NCBI GenBank assembly: GCA_963210315.1
Contig: OY723278.1
Location: 1,984,001 to 2,048,000, forward strand
Length of the DNA: 64,000 bases
DNA from: Rhynchopus euleeides
Taxonomy: Eukaryota; Euglenozoa; Diplonemea; Diplonemida; Diplonemidae
Direction of reading: 5' to 3'
Part shown: piece by piece, positions 32,077 through 43,085 of the stretch
Position numbering within the stretch: the first letter of the stretch is position 1
Layout of the letters: each line of letters opens with the position of its first letter
The notes under the pieces: generated by a model
What the model saw: only the letters and a program-made list of their open reading frames with translations
The model's database searches: none
Told to the model about the DNA's origin: nothing
Program-made: the position numbers and the translations under genes

Positions 32077-34991
32077 ATGGAGGGTGTAAAAAAACAGGGT
32101 CTTTGGGTCGAAGAAGAAAAAAAGGGTTGCGTTTTATATGTCGCGGACAGCCCTTCCCGTATTGCCGTGTCTTCGCCTGCCGCCCACCCCCTCCCCCCCC
32201 CCCCCAGCATCGTTGGGGTGCAGATGGGCTCCGTCTTCCGCCCGCCCCCCCCCCCCTAGGTTTTCCCATCGCCCATTGTGTTGGGTCCCTTTGCGTTGCT
32301 TCCATCTGCCAACCCTTGCTGTATGGCAGCAACCCAATGCATCACGTGCCGAAGGCTTCTTACACGGCAACCCAGAGACATTGGTGCTCCCTCCGAAAAG
32401 TGGCGTCGGAGGAGTGGGGTGGGGTGTGATGGTAGTGTGGTGTGGGGCTTGAGTCTGCACAGCAACTCGAGGGAATCATTCACATATTTTATGGTTTAGA
32501 AACCCTGGCTGCCTTTTCTTGTGTATTTTTTTTGTTGTTGCGCTCGTTTTTTTTGGTTTTGCTCCCGTGAGGGGGGAGGGAGGGGTTTGTGTGGGCGGTG
32601 ATCTATCCAAGCCTGCCACACACATACACCCTTCTGACAGAAGGCACACACGACCTGCATCAAGATTCCCAGGCCCCCTCCCTTTGCCTACCCAAGTGCC
32701 TCGCATTGGGGGGAGGGGGTACGTTCCAAACAAAGATTCATGGGCCTTCGCTCCTCGACAGCTATTCGTCAATCTTCGACGTCTATCTTCCTCCTATAAA
32801 ATTGGAGCGTTCGCTTGTTGTTTTGCAGAGACTGATTGTCCCAAGCGAGGAACACACCAAACTCCCTGATGGGGACATGTTTTGAACGGCCAAAAATCGT
32901 TCAAATTTCGTTTCAAATGGCTTGAAACACTCCCTCGTCAGGGCCCGAGTGAGTGGCACAGTGCGGTGCCGGTTCTCTAATCCAATCTACAAAACGGATG
33001 GGAGTGGGGGTGGCCGGCAGCCTCTTTCTCCGAGCGCTCTTCTCCTCGACGGGAGGGGGTGGGGGATGCCTGATATTTCCTGAACATTTTCCGAACGTGA
33101 GACAGAAGCAGCACTTTGTGTATTACCCTTTCTCTACTTTACTACCCACCTCCCTTCGCAAACAAAAGAAGAGGGATGTGCACACCTTACTGGCCGGCCC
33201 TTATTGCTTTTCGCACACTCGTGTGAGCAGAACGTCGCCCACCACAGCAAGCAACCAAACGTGCTCTTATCCACTAACCCCACCCCTCATCAGGCTCAAG
33301 GGCGTGATCATCATCGGGGTGTGTATCACCAAACAAGACAGGCTGAGAGAGGTTGCTCCTGAACGGTGTTGTGACTTTTGGCGGTGTTCGGCGCTCGAAG
33401 AACACGAGCTGTCGTTGCACCCCTTCCCTCTCTTGCACCCGGTTTCATTCGTTTTCTGGGCTGGCATCTGGCCGCTACTGTGTTGTAGGGCGTGTCGTCT
33501 GTGGTGGGATCTGCGTCGCCACCCCCACACAACTTGTCTCGTTCAATCCCCTATTTTTGTGCTTCGGCCTGCTTAGTGCGGGTTGAAATGGCAACAAATA
33601 TACAACTTCCACAGGCAGGCTTGCGGGAAGTTGCCGTTGTTTGTCTGGATTTGGCGTACACACAAGCCCGGTCTTCCTCACCCCCTCCTCGTAAGACGTA
33701 ATGCATACCCAGTGAGGGAGGGCAGTGCCGCGGGGCTCGCCCACTGTGCTCCGCACCCTGTCCTTCGCGAGGGGGCGGTCGAAGCGCCCGCGCATAAACG
33801 AAACCAGAGCGGCTGGCAGGGAAAGGCCTTGTATTTTTGTCGCCACCAAAGTTGTTCTTTTCTGCAGATATAACACAACAAAAAACACGCGCGCACGCAT
33901 CCCCTCCCTGGGGGAGGGGTGCGGGTGGTCCGTGCAGCGCCTACCCACTCAAAGTGGGCAGGCAACGCGCCCTACACACTCCCCCTGAGGGAGATCAAGC
34001 ATATCTGGTCCGTTCTGTTTTTTTTGTTCCGTTATTATTTCTGGAGTGTATGTGATGTGGTGCATGGCTACATAGCCTCTTTTCACCCCCCCCCCCCCCA
34101 TGGTTCCTGCCCACGTCTGTAGGGATGTGGGCTGTGTAAGGTGCGCGTCGGGAGACACTGCCCCTCCCCTGAGTGGGCACCTCGAATTCTTCCAAAAAAA
34201 ATGCACAAAAGAACCTGGGGATAACCAGATGGTGATTTTTCTTATATTCCGTTCAGAAGTAAAGCGCAGAACAGTGTGGTGTGCCTCACACAACAGGTGC
34301 TGAGCCGACAAGGTTTGCCACAGGGCGGAATCCCCCAATGGGTTTGAAGGGGTGGGGCCCTGGCCTGCCCACCGGAATCGTGTGTGCCGGAGGCAGTGTC
34401 ACAGTCCAGAAGGGTCGGGTCGGACAGGGTTGGGTGCGGATAAGGAAGCGCGGGAGAGGCTGGGGCGAACTGCCCACCCCTTGGGAGGGAGGCGTGCTTG
34501 GTTCAGGGGGGGGGGGGTCGCAACAGGTTGACACAAACCCGCAAAACCGTATTCATCACTTTCCTTTGGGGAGTAGGGTGGGGTTAGTGGGTGCGTGTGT
34601 GGGGTTGTCGTTGAGCCGTACAAACAGAACGCAGCGCCTCGCCTAGTTCTCGGAGGACTGCCTGACACGCGCAACGCCCCACACGCCCCACAGACCCCTC
34701 CACTAGTAGCAGCATTCTTTCAGCCATGCCATGAGTTAGCCAGAGAGCCTTGCAGAGAAGCTCAGGTTGCCACGGGAGACCCCTCGTTTGATAGGGACAC
34801 ACTTCCACCAGTCCTCGCAGCGAGACAGCGTCAGCAAGAGGCGTGTGTGTGTACAGTGGTTGCTGCAGGCACCGGGTGCATTGTTGCCTCTTCACTTCAG
34901 CATTCAACAAGACCCGTGTGTAGGCGTGTGTTGTCACCCCCGCCCGTGCAGGTTCTGTGCCTTGAACACTACACAAGACTCGAGGACTGCA
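32077..34991. other. Intergenic region, no gene recognised
   Basis: 2.9 kb of mixed sequence with C-, G- and T-runs (for example 32195-32208, 32247-32258, 34088-34099, 34506-34517). No domain-bearing frame on either strand. CCCCCGCCCGTGCAG, with AG at 34950-34951, precedes the next gene. Confidence 0.5.
34950..34951 (+). other. Candidate trans-splice acceptor
   Basis: TGTCACCCCCGCCCGTGCAG ends 41 nt before the ATG at 34992. Confidence 0.45.
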
Positions 34992-35930
34992 ATGATGGCC
35001 CGTGCGCTGGCGTTTGCTGTGCTGCTGGCAGCTGCAGGTGCGCAGCACTGCTCCTCCGTGTGCGGGACGTGCTGCCCGGGGGCAGACCTGGTGATCGACG
35101 AGAAGGGGGACTGCCGGCGCGGTGGGCAGCTCGTGTGCCGTGTCGCCACTGCGGCGTGCAATGCGGGCACGGCAGCGGAGCAGTGCCCGAACGTGGGTGT
35201 CGCCGACATCTCCATCACAGAGCCTGCCAACGTGGCGAGGCTTGCGCCTGGTGGTGGTGTGGGTGCGTCTGCTGTGGGCCGGCAGGTGCCTGTGGACGCT
35301 GTGGACTCGTTCCTCAGGGAGGGGCAGGCGGTGTGGGAGGAGCTGGCGCTCGCCGCTACCGGGGGGAACGTGGCAGCGCTGCACAACGTCCCGACGTACT
35401 ACGTGGGGCGCTTCCAGGTGAAGACGCCTGTCAAGACGCGGCTGCAGGCCGGGTCGGTGGTGCGCTACCTGTGCCCCGACATGTCCTTCTTCGGGATCCC
35501 TGCCACCCCCTGCCACGTGGTGGTGCTGCTCTACGAGTGCTACCCGTGCACCTCGCGCAAGGGGGGGCTGCCGCAGCACCTGCTGACGGACGGGTACGCA
35601 CGCACGCGCTGTGCACCCACCTTCACGAACGGGAGGACACGCACGGAGCACCCGCTCGTGGCGTACGTGAAGCTGCTCCAGCCTGGCGCTACCGAGGTGA
35701 TTGTGCTGCCAGAGGTGACCGAGTTTGTGCTCTTCGCCCTCAGCTACGGGGGTGCTGTGGACTGTGCGGCGCTGAAGACGAGTCTCGGCTGTGCGCTGCT
35801 GTCGAACGACTTCTGCGTCTGGCGCGGGTCGTGCGAGATGAACCAGTGCGTGCAGCAGGGCCCGTCGAATGGCCTCGCTGGCGGGGGTGGCTGCAACGCC
35901 CGCATCTGCCTGAAGAGAGAGCTGCAGTGA
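34992..35930 (+). CDS. Secreted cysteine-rich protein, unrecognised
   Basis: A single exon encodes 312 aa. MMARALAFAVLLAAAGA is a signal peptide, and the mature protein starts at QHCSSVCGTCCPG, a dense Cys cluster. A central domain (about residues 110-255) is beta-rich (YYVGRFQVKTPVKTRLQAG, PCHVVVLLYECYPCTS, VIVLPEVTEFVLFALSYGG). The end has evenly spaced cysteines (LGCALLSNDFCVWRGSCEMNQC), resembling a PSI/plexin-type Cys knot by spacing, then GGGCNARICLKREL. No catalytic motif was seen. It is probably extracellular or in a secretory compartment. Either of two adjacent ATGs (34992, 34995) could be used. Confidence 0.77.
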   Translation: MMARALAFAVLLAAAGAQHCSSVCGTCCPGADLVIDEKGDCRRGGQLVCRVATAACNAGTAAEQCPNVGVADISITEPANVARLAPGGGVGASAVGRQVPVDAVDSFLREGQAVWEELALAATGGNVAALHNVPTYYVGRFQVKTPVKTRLQAGSVVRYLCPDMSFFGIPATPCHVVVLLYECYPCTSRKGGLPQHLLTDGYARTRCAPTFTNGRTRTEHPLVAYVKLLQPGATEVIVLPEVTEFVLFALSYGGAVDCAALKTSLGCALLSNDFCVWRGSCEMNQCVQQGPSNGLAGGGGCNARICLKRELQ

Positions 35931-37369
35931 AGGCGCACCTGTGTTGCAGCCCTGTGTCTTGTCCTCTTGTGCCTTTGTGCCCTCATTTGTTTGTCTTCAT
36001 GTTTCCCACCCCTTCCGCTCCCCCCACCCCTTCTCTTTATCTCCAGCGCGAGCCTGCCTTGTCGTGGTGAGCCAGTCTGGGACAGTGTGGTGTGTGCAGT
36101 GCATTTCCCAGGAACACAGCTCCAGAACACACGCTGCTCTGCCGCATGGCCTTGAAGGGAAGGGCACTGCACACCCACCCAGACACCGCCTTCCTGTTCT
36201 CACTTTCTCAAGCTCAACGCATAAGCCATATTCGCATGCATACCGCACGCCCTGCATCTAGCTGCAGAAGGCGTCCCGCAGCTCCGAGGGCGGCCAGCAA
36301 CAGCTGCCACTTGCAGTGCTCGCGCCCCACCTCACCCTTTCCTTCTCGGAGGCAACACATGTGCCCGACAGGTGCATGTGGGTGACTTGGGAACACCGCA
36401 ACACATAAATTATACACGCACAATTTTGATCTGTCTCTTTGCCACGCTTTGTTTTCTTGCGTCTGTTTCCTTCTTCTTTCTTGCCTTTCTTTCGTTTCTT
36501 TTGCATTATCGCTTTTCTGCCATTCGTCTTGTGTGCCGTTGCTCCGGCAGGCACACAGTGTCCGCATCAAGTCGCTGTCGACAGCCCACCCTCCTCCTGT
36601 GCGTCTGTCTCGCAGCTGTGCCCATTCCTTGTCCCGATGTTCGTCTTCTCACCTGTGCCGGATGGGGCAGCCACTGCCATACGTTGGCTGCACCCGGGAC
36701 GGTGTCCCGCAGGCCTGCACAAGACCCCAGCCACCCATCCCCCCACCCACATGACATCTATGCACCACACATTGCACCCTTCCACTCACACCAACACCAC
36801 CCCCCCACACCTCAGGAATCTGCTGTTTCCGTCCGCACCCTCAACACAAGGGCGCCACAGCGGCAAACCCCCCCACCCACGAGACACCCACCCCCCCCCC
36901 CCCCCACTACGCCGCCACCGTCCGAACCCCCGCACTAGAGGCACCACCACGCACCGCTCTCGTTCGGTTTTGGAGCTTCTCGTCGACCCCCCACCCCCAA
37001 GGGGTGAGGGGGGGGTGGGTCCGTGTGTGTGCGTCCAAAATTCTGATAATCTCACCCGCGCAACCCCATCAACCCCCCTGTTTCGTCCCGCTGTCCCCTC
37101 CCCGTGTGGAAGTGTGGCTCGGCTGAAGCACCTCCTTTTTTCCCGCAGTCCACAAATAAATCACGCGGGAAGCCACGACGAAGAAACACACGGGGAAAAA
37201 AACCGCCCTAATCTTGCACTTTTTGTTGACCTTGCAGATTATTGAACCGATCTGAGGGAGGGGGGGGGGGGCAGATTGCCCCGTTTTAAATATACTGCGG
37301 GATTTACGCCCGCAAACGTTCTTTATTTAGAGGGGTCTGACGCCCGGTGTCCTCTTTGCATCCCCCCTT

Positions 37370-37405
<36 letters not shown>

Positions 37406-37864
37406 CATCGTATCCTCCAAGGTGGGGGGCGGGCGGGAGGTCGGGATTTCGAAAAGTCCCCTGAGTTCGCTACACACACACACACATCAGCCCCTTGCGT
37501 CTATATTTTCTCTTTCGGTTCTCCCCAAAGGGGGGGCGGGGAGGGCTCAGCGCACACAACCAAAGCGGCTTTGGAGCCCCCACCCTCGCCCCCACCCCTA
37601 TCTTATATACCCTTGTGTGAGTGTGGACAGTGGGGATCAAAGCCATAAGGAGCAGGAGCTCTGATTTGGCCTCTACACGCTGCTATAACATATTTCACGT
37701 GTGTCTGTGGTTCGCTTTTATTAAAGCGCATTCCTTAATATAGTCACCACTCCCCCCCCCCCTCCCCCCTCCCCTCCCTGGTGCATTCTCACCTTTTTTT
37801 TGCCTTGTCCCTCTCTCTCGCCGCCCTCTTCCGTATCTGCCGAGCGTGGCAGAAAAAGGAGAAG
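35931..37864. other. Intergenic region with (CT)n
   Basis: No gene recognised. It includes poly-C at 36892-36905 and a (CT)15 microsatellite at 37373-37402. The pyrimidine tract at 37795-37836 is followed by TGGCAG (AG 37851-37852), 12 nt before the next start codon. Confidence 0.5.
37373..37402. repeat. (CT)n microsatellite
   Basis: Fifteen uninterrupted CT units. Confidence 0.95.
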
Positions 37865-40800
37865 ATGTCATCACGTGACTCTCAGGCGCATATCGTGTTG
37901 CTTGCCTGCCCCTGGAGTACCTCGTATCAACATTTTGGGTCATGCGCGATTGGGTCGCTCGCAGCGACCTATGCAATGATGAAGGTTATCTTTGGGAAGT
38001 GGTGCACCGTCGACTGCGCGATTTACAACACATTTGGAGGCGAGTCGGGGTTCCGCCCACACTACGACACCCGAAACATCCGCGAGATGATCGGGATGCT
38101 GAAGGACATCCACGACCAGCACAGGCACAAGCCCGAGGAGAGGCCATCCGCACCTCAGGCAACCCGGTTCGCCCTCAACCAGATCATCAGCCACCTCCGA
38201 CAGGACGCCCCTCCATCGGCACCCCCAGCGACGCTGCTCTTCATCCTCACGGAGTGCCCGCCTCACCTCGCAGTGGGCGACCCTTCGGGGGAAGCCGAGC
38301 GCTCTGCCCTTCTCCATACCCTGCCTGGGGCTGACTGGTTTCACATCGCGGAGACCCTGGAGGTGATCGGGGTTGAGACGTTCACCATAACCCCTGGGGG
38401 GACCCCTGAGAAGGTGTGGCGTCCCCACGCCGTGATGGGTCCGGTTGTCCGGTTGGGCGATGTGTCCAGCGGATCGATTGCGCGGTCCGTGCTCTGCATC
38501 GCGCAGCACCGCCTCCTCGGAGAGAACAGGCACCGGCAGGGCGGCGCCACGTCCTGCCGCATCGTGGAGTTCGAAACCCCACCCCCTCTCTCCGACTTGT
38601 CTGACTACCGCTGCATGGGGTACATCGACAGCATCCCCAAGACGTTCTGCCAGAGGGCCTCCCGCTTCCTCTGCGGCACGCAGCGCACCCTGCAGGACAC
38701 CTGCGAGTCCGGATGGGAGTTCTGGGGCAACCGGTGGGACCCCCCCGCCGGCGCTGCTGCGGTGCACCCCTCCTCCACCCCACTGCGGAGGGGCCACAGC
38801 GACGCGGCTGCGCCTCCGGCGCAGCCGGGCGGCGGCAGCAGCAGCAGCAGCGGCAGCGGCTCGCAGGGGGAGGTTGCTGTGAGGCTCGCCTCCCCTGCCG
38901 CTGCAGCAGGGTTTGAGAGGACGGCAGGGCACATCCTTCAGGACTTCAGGTCATGCCCGGGGTACCGCACTCTCGTGATGGATATCCTGGGCACGCTGCT
39001 CGACTGCGAGCGCCCCTTCCTCTCCGTGACCCTGGTTGCGTCGAAGGAGATCGGGTTGATCTGGCGTGAGGTTGCCCCGAAGCACCGCAGGCTTGTCTGC
39101 CGTCTGGGGAGGTTCCCCCTCCACATGCAGCGCCTGCAGCAGCTGTGGCGTTGGGTGCAGGACAGCTACGACCAGACCATCCGGGTTGAGGAGATTCTGC
39201 GGAGCAGCCCCTCCTCCGACGACCCCCCATCGGGCCACTTCTGCCTCGGGGTTGAGAGTGATTCCCACACCGAGCCTGGCCCGACCGACACCACGGCCAC
39301 CACGGCCAGCGTGGTTGGGGAGGCCGATCCCCGCGGGATCCCTGCCTCAGAGGATGGGCTGACCGATTCCCACGGGACGTCGAACTGGCAGGTTCCATCA
39401 GAGGCTTCCCCTGCACTGCTTGTCACGAGGCGTGCGATGCGTTCTGTGGTGCACCGCTCCAGCTCCCAAAGCCTGCTTGACATCCAGTCGGCTGTCAAGC
39501 GGATAACGCATGTCCAGCCTGCCTGTGGGAGCCCAGCAGACAGCTGCAACGGGCTTGCCGAACCCCCCCTCCGCCACCCCCTGGTCATCCCGTCGGGTCT
39601 GACGGACCACGAGCTGTTCCGCGTGCTGCCGCACCTTATCCACCCCGGGTTTGTCCTGTCGAAGAGGCCCTCTTGCCTGTTCGCCGCATTGGTGCACATC
39701 AGCCTCGCCTCTGATGAGGAGAGGGTGCCCCCACGCGAGGCATCACACACTCCCCCCCCTGTGCCTGCGGCACCTCCTGGTGATCTCGCCCTGCGCGCCG
39801 CGCGGTATCTCGCAGGGTGCACCGGGAAGTGGATCCCCAAGATCCGTGCAAAGGGGCACCATTTCTACCTCTCCCGCCCCTTCGTCGAGGGGGTCGCCCT
39901 GAAGATCCCGCAGTTCCTCACCGAGACAGAGAGGGCGCTGTTCCACAGGGTGAGTTACGTCAGCTTCCTCAGAGAGGCCCTCCGGATCCGCTTCACCGTG
40001 ACATGCGGGTTCCGCCCGGAGAGGGGCAGGGTGTATCCCGACAGGAAGCGGAGGTGTGTCGGCTGTGGGGACAGCTGCTCCGAAACCCTGGTCTACCAAG
40101 GGAAGTGCCCCAGGTGCCATAACTACCGCGCCGCGCCCTGCAGTGTGTCGGACTCACCCGATTCGTCATCTCTTGTGGAGTGCGTGAGATGCCAAGGTGT
40201 GTATGCCGTGCTGGGTGTCCACCTCCTGAGGGGGACACCGAAGTGCCACTTCTGCAGGCTGGGTGACCTCCCCAGGACGTCGAGGTGCACCGCGTGCCGC
40301 AACACATTCGTCACGCCGGACAGCCCCGACGACCCGGGCTTCCTCTGCAGGCCCTGCGAGGTGAGCGGGGCGGACGCGGGCCGCACCACAGCCCACTCCG
40401 CTCTCCTCCACGACCTCCTCCTGCAGAACCGCTGGTTCCTCGGCACGGCCCTCAGGGCCAACCCGGCACACCTCGGGGCACTCGCCAGCGACGCATCCAC
40501 CCAGAAGCTGTGGCGGCGCTACCCAGGCCTCTTTGAGCCCGACACCGGGCAGCGCCGCCGCCGCCGCAACGCTGGGGCAGCAGGGGCCGGGGCCACCGGG
40601 GCGACGACAGGCGACGACAGCGACGCCTCCTCCGGGGGGCGCACCTCGCCCCTGCTGCGCTGTTTCACCGCACGTCTCCCCCACAGCACTGCGGCGGCTG
40701 CTGCTGCTGCCGGGGCATCGGGTGTAGGCCTGGACTGCAGTGTGTCCTCCGCAGCCCCGAGCCTGTCGGAGGTCTCCCTGGGGGAGGCGCAGCACCGCTC

Positions 40801-41833
40801 CGCCCCAGCGGCCCTGCCGCTGCTGCCCCGCCTCGGCGGGGGTGTGGGGGCTGCTGCGGAGAGGCCCCGCGTTCTCCCCGCCCTGTGCAGCAGCGGCAGC
40901 CTGAGTGCCTCGATGCGTGTGGCGAGTGAACCGAGCCTGGATGGCATCGCGACCTACATGCGTGGGGGCTGTGCGGGGGTGGAGGCTGTGGATGCTGTGG
41001 CGGTGTCGCCGAGCCTCGGGAGCCCTGCCTGCAGCAGCGCGGGGGAGTGGGCGATCGCCCCGGGTGGCGGCAGCCCGGCGGCGGCAGGGTGGCGGGCGGC
41101 GCGGGCGGGGGAGGCGGTGGTGGCCTCCGCGGTGCCCCAGGCGGGCACGCGGATGCTGCGGTGGCAGGGGCAGCGCGTGCTGAACACCGAGGAGGTGGCG
41201 GCACAGATCCTCGCTCTGATCGAGTCGGGGCCTGGTGTTTCCAGCTGTGCGTTGTGCTGTGAGGAGGCCCCTGCATCGCGCCTGGAGAGCGTGTGTGGGG
41301 CGTGTGACAACCTGGCGTGTGCGCAGTGTATGGAGCATTGGTATCAGAGTATGGTGCCCGGTGGGCTGTACCTCCCGACGATGGGGCTGTGCCCCTTCTG
41401 CAAGCGGCGCCCGCAGGCTGCAACCGTGATGAAGTACAACCCGCAGGTGTGCAGCGTGGTGACCAGCAGGCGGAATCGGGTGGAGCCAGCCCACCTGAGG
41501 GCGGACATGTATTACGGGTGGTGCTTCCGCTGCCTGAAGGTGAAGGAGGCGTTCCCCAAGAGCTGCAGCGACAGTGCGGAGCAGGCAGAGGCGGCGATAT
41601 CGGAGTTCTGCTGCGAGACATGCCATGGGCTCGGGGATCCGCAGGCGCAGAACTGCCCGTCGTGCAAGGCTCCCACTTTTAAGTTCAGCGGGTGTAACCA
41701 CATGCAGTGCAGCGTCTGCAAGTGCCACTGGTGCTGGGGGTGTGGCAGGGAGTATGAAAATGACATGTGCAAGCACTGCGCAGGGAGGCATCGTCGGCGC
41801 GCACGGCGGATCTCTCTGCAACGAGGCTTCTAA
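37865..41833 (+). CDS. Large RBR-type (RING-IBR-RING) E3 ubiquitin ligase candidate
   Basis: A single exon encodes 1322 aa. The C-terminus holds a RING1-like cluster from about residue 1127 (CALCCEEAP .. CGACDNLACAQCMEHW .. CPFCKRRP). An intermediate Cys cluster (CFRCLKVKEAFPKSC .. CCETCHGLGD) follows. A RING2 module at about 1264 has CPSCKAPTFKFSGCNHMQC, then CKCHWCWGCGREYENDMCKHC. The Cys in GCNHM (about 1276) occupies the position that carries the ubiquitin thioester in parkin/HHARI-type enzymes. Residues about 720-830 contain further zinc-ribbon-like CxxC pairs. The N-terminal ~250 residues (IVLLACPWSTSYQHFGSCAIG onward, then PPATLLFILTECPPH) alternate strands and helices and might be a von Willebrand A-like fold; this is uncertain. 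The middle is Ser/Gly/Ala-rich. The start at 37865 was chosen over an in-frame ATG 84 nt upstream because the probable splice acceptor lies between them. Confidence 0.82.
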   Translation: MSSRDSQAHIVLLACPWSTSYQHFGSCAIGSLAATYAMMKVIFGKWCTVDCAIYNTFGGESGFRPHYDTRNIREMIGMLKDIHDQHRHKPEERPSAPQATRFALNQIISHLRQDAPPSAPPATLLFILTECPPHLAVGDPSGEAERSALLHTLPGADWFHIAETLEVIGVETFTITPGGTPEKVWRPHAVMGPVVRLGDVSSGSIARSVLCIAQHRLLGENRHRQGGATSCRIVEFETPPPLSDLSDYRCMGYIDSIPKTFCQRASRFLCGTQRTLQDTCESGWEFWGNRWDPPAGAAAVHPSSTPLRRGHSDAAAPPAQPGGGSSSSSGSGSQGEVAVRLASPAAAAGFERTAGHILQDFRSCPGYRTLVMDILGTLLDCERPFLSVTLVASKEIGLIWREVAPKHRRLVCRLGRFPLHMQRLQQLWRWVQDSYDQTIRVEEILRSSPSSDDPPSGHFCLGVESDSHTEPGPTDTTATTASVVGEADPRGIPASEDGLTDSHGTSNWQVPSEASPALLVTRRAMRSVVHRSSSQSLLDIQSAVKRITHVQPACGSPADSCNGLAEPPLRHPLVIPSGLTDHELFRVLPHLIHPGFVLSKRPSCLFAALVHISLASDEERVPPREASHTPPPVPAAPPGDLALRAARYLAGCTGKWIPKIRAKGHHFYLSRPFVEGVALKIPQFLTETERALFHRVSYVSFLREALRIRFTVTCGFRPERGRVYPDRKRRCVGCGDSCSETLVYQGKCPRCHNYRAAPCSVSDSPDSSSLVECVRCQGVYAVLGVHLLRGTPKCHFCRLGDLPRTSRCTACRNTFVTPDSPDDPGFLCRPCEVSGADAGRTTAHSALLHDLLLQNRWFLGTALRANPAHLGALASDASTQKLWRRYPGLFEPDTGQRRRRRNAGAAGAGATGATTGDDSDASSGGRTSPLLRCFTARLPHSTAAAAAAAGASGVGLDCSVSSAAPSLSEVSLGEAQHRSAPAALPLLPRLGGGVGAAAERPRVLPALCSSGSLSASMRVASEPSLDGIATYMRGGCAGVEAVDAVAVSPSLGSPACSSAGEWAIAPGGGSPAAAGWRAARAGEAVVASAVPQAGTRMLRWQGQRVLNTEEVAAQILALIESGPGVSSCALCCEEAPASRLESVCGACDNLACAQCMEHWYQSMVPGGLYLPTMGLCPFCKRRPQAATVMKYNPQVCSVVTSRRNRVEPAHLRADMYYGWCFRCLKVKEAFPKSCSDSAEQAEAAISEFCCETCHGLGDPQAQNCPSCKAPTFKFSGCNHMQCSVCKCHWCWGCGREYENDMCKHCAGRHRRRARRISLQRGF

Positions 41834-42508
41834 AGGAGGGGGGGAGGCCAGCATGCGCATTGCGAGAAAAAGCAGGGTTAACAACCATCTGTCTCCACTG
41901 GCAGCTTGATGGGGTTCTTCGGGGAGGGATGTGGGAGAGAGTCGATCGCCTAGTGAACACACACCCGTGCTGCCCTGTTGAGTGAACCGTCGGCAGGTGC
42001 GGTGTATTGGCGGTGCAACGTGGTTCGACTCGCCCTATCGCCGACACGGGACTGTCACCGCTAGTCATGTGGGGTGTCGTGCACTTCCGCTTTTCTCTGT
42101 TATTCACCCAGAAAATTCACAAATCCACGTTTGAGTATGGTTGGGACCTCAGCACCTAGTTCTGCTGCAAATTCCTGCAGTTCATTCCTTGTCAAGGGAT
42201 ACAGAATCCCTTCTTGGCGATTCTTGAGTCTGACAACATTGAATTCTGCCAGACTGTCTGCCCGGCTGTCGGATCTCGGCTGCAGTTGAGTGTGCTTGTG
42301 CGAGCCCGTTTTCTCGTTCCAGAGTTTTGCCCTGCCATCGTCACCCTGCTGTTTGCCGCCTTCTCCCAGCCCCTCTTCGTCCTACAGACACACCGGTGTC
42401 ACACATGGGTCTCTTCTGCGGGCACTGCACCTGATGCCATGTTCATCTCATAGTGTGTGCCCACTTTGTCGGTATATGCTAGGGGGGCTACTGTTACGCG
42501 ACTGTTAC
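41834..42508. other. Intergenic region, no gene recognised
   Basis: GC content drops after the ligase gene. GGCTACTGTTACGCGACTGTTAC near 42487 resembles the motif at 42891 that closes repeat A. Confidence 0.5.
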
Positions 42509-42913
42509 TGACCATTTACATATGTGGATACCACTGAAATATTCCGTAGGTTTGACCCGAAAACAGGGTACTCCGCCCAATTTGGGCTCCCGGAATCAAT
42601 TGCGAGCGGAATTTTTCACTTTGGTGACGATTTTGGCTGATATTTTGGGTGATTCATGCCCACCCTGGTTACACCCCCTAAAAACAAGGGATTGGTGGGG
42701 TTATGGTGGGTCTCCCACGAGAACCCTCTTTCAGACCGCCTCTGGGCGTCACAAGGCCACCAAAACCACGAAAAACCACCCAGGAACCTACCTCAGGGGG
42801 TAGCTGTGTGGTTGTGGGGTGTTTAGAGGCCTTCTCCGCCTTTGAAAGTGGTTGCTCAGAACTGGTCCAAAACGGCCCAAATTGGGGGGTCTACTGTTAC
42901 ACTACTGTTACAG
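42509..42913. repeat. Dispersed repeat A, copy 1
   Basis: About 400 bp clearly related to 47431-47826, in the same orientation. Shared blocks include GACCCGAAAACAGGGTACTC, TTCACTTTGGTGACGATTTT, CTCTTTCAGACCGCCTCTGG and ACCACCCAGGAACCTACC. CTACTGTTACNCNACTGTTAC occurs both just before the unit (42488) and at its end (42891). No intact frame is conserved along the whole unit. Confidence 0.8.
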
Positions 42914-42920
42914 ACATGGT

Positions 42921-43085
42921 TTGACAGAATTCTTAAGAGAAAAAGCTCTTTTTTCGTAAGAATTCGGGAATTCTTAAGAATTTTCAAGAATTCTTAAAAT
43001 TCTTGAAAATTCTTAAGAATTCTTGGAAATTCTTAAGAATTCTTAAGAATTCCTGAAACTCCTGAAAATTCCTGAAAACTCCTGA
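42921..43085. repeat. Palindrome array, core GAATTC (left end of Z)
   Basis: Repeated AAGAATTCTT and close variants (for example TTAAGAATTCTTAAGAATTC), decaying to TCCTGAAAACTCC at the inner edge. Confidence 0.85.

Noticed and set aside
40166-41962. 598-aa minus-strand open frame opposite the RBR gene
   Set aside because: Antisense shadow; no domain and extends past the end of the real gene into low-complexity sequence.
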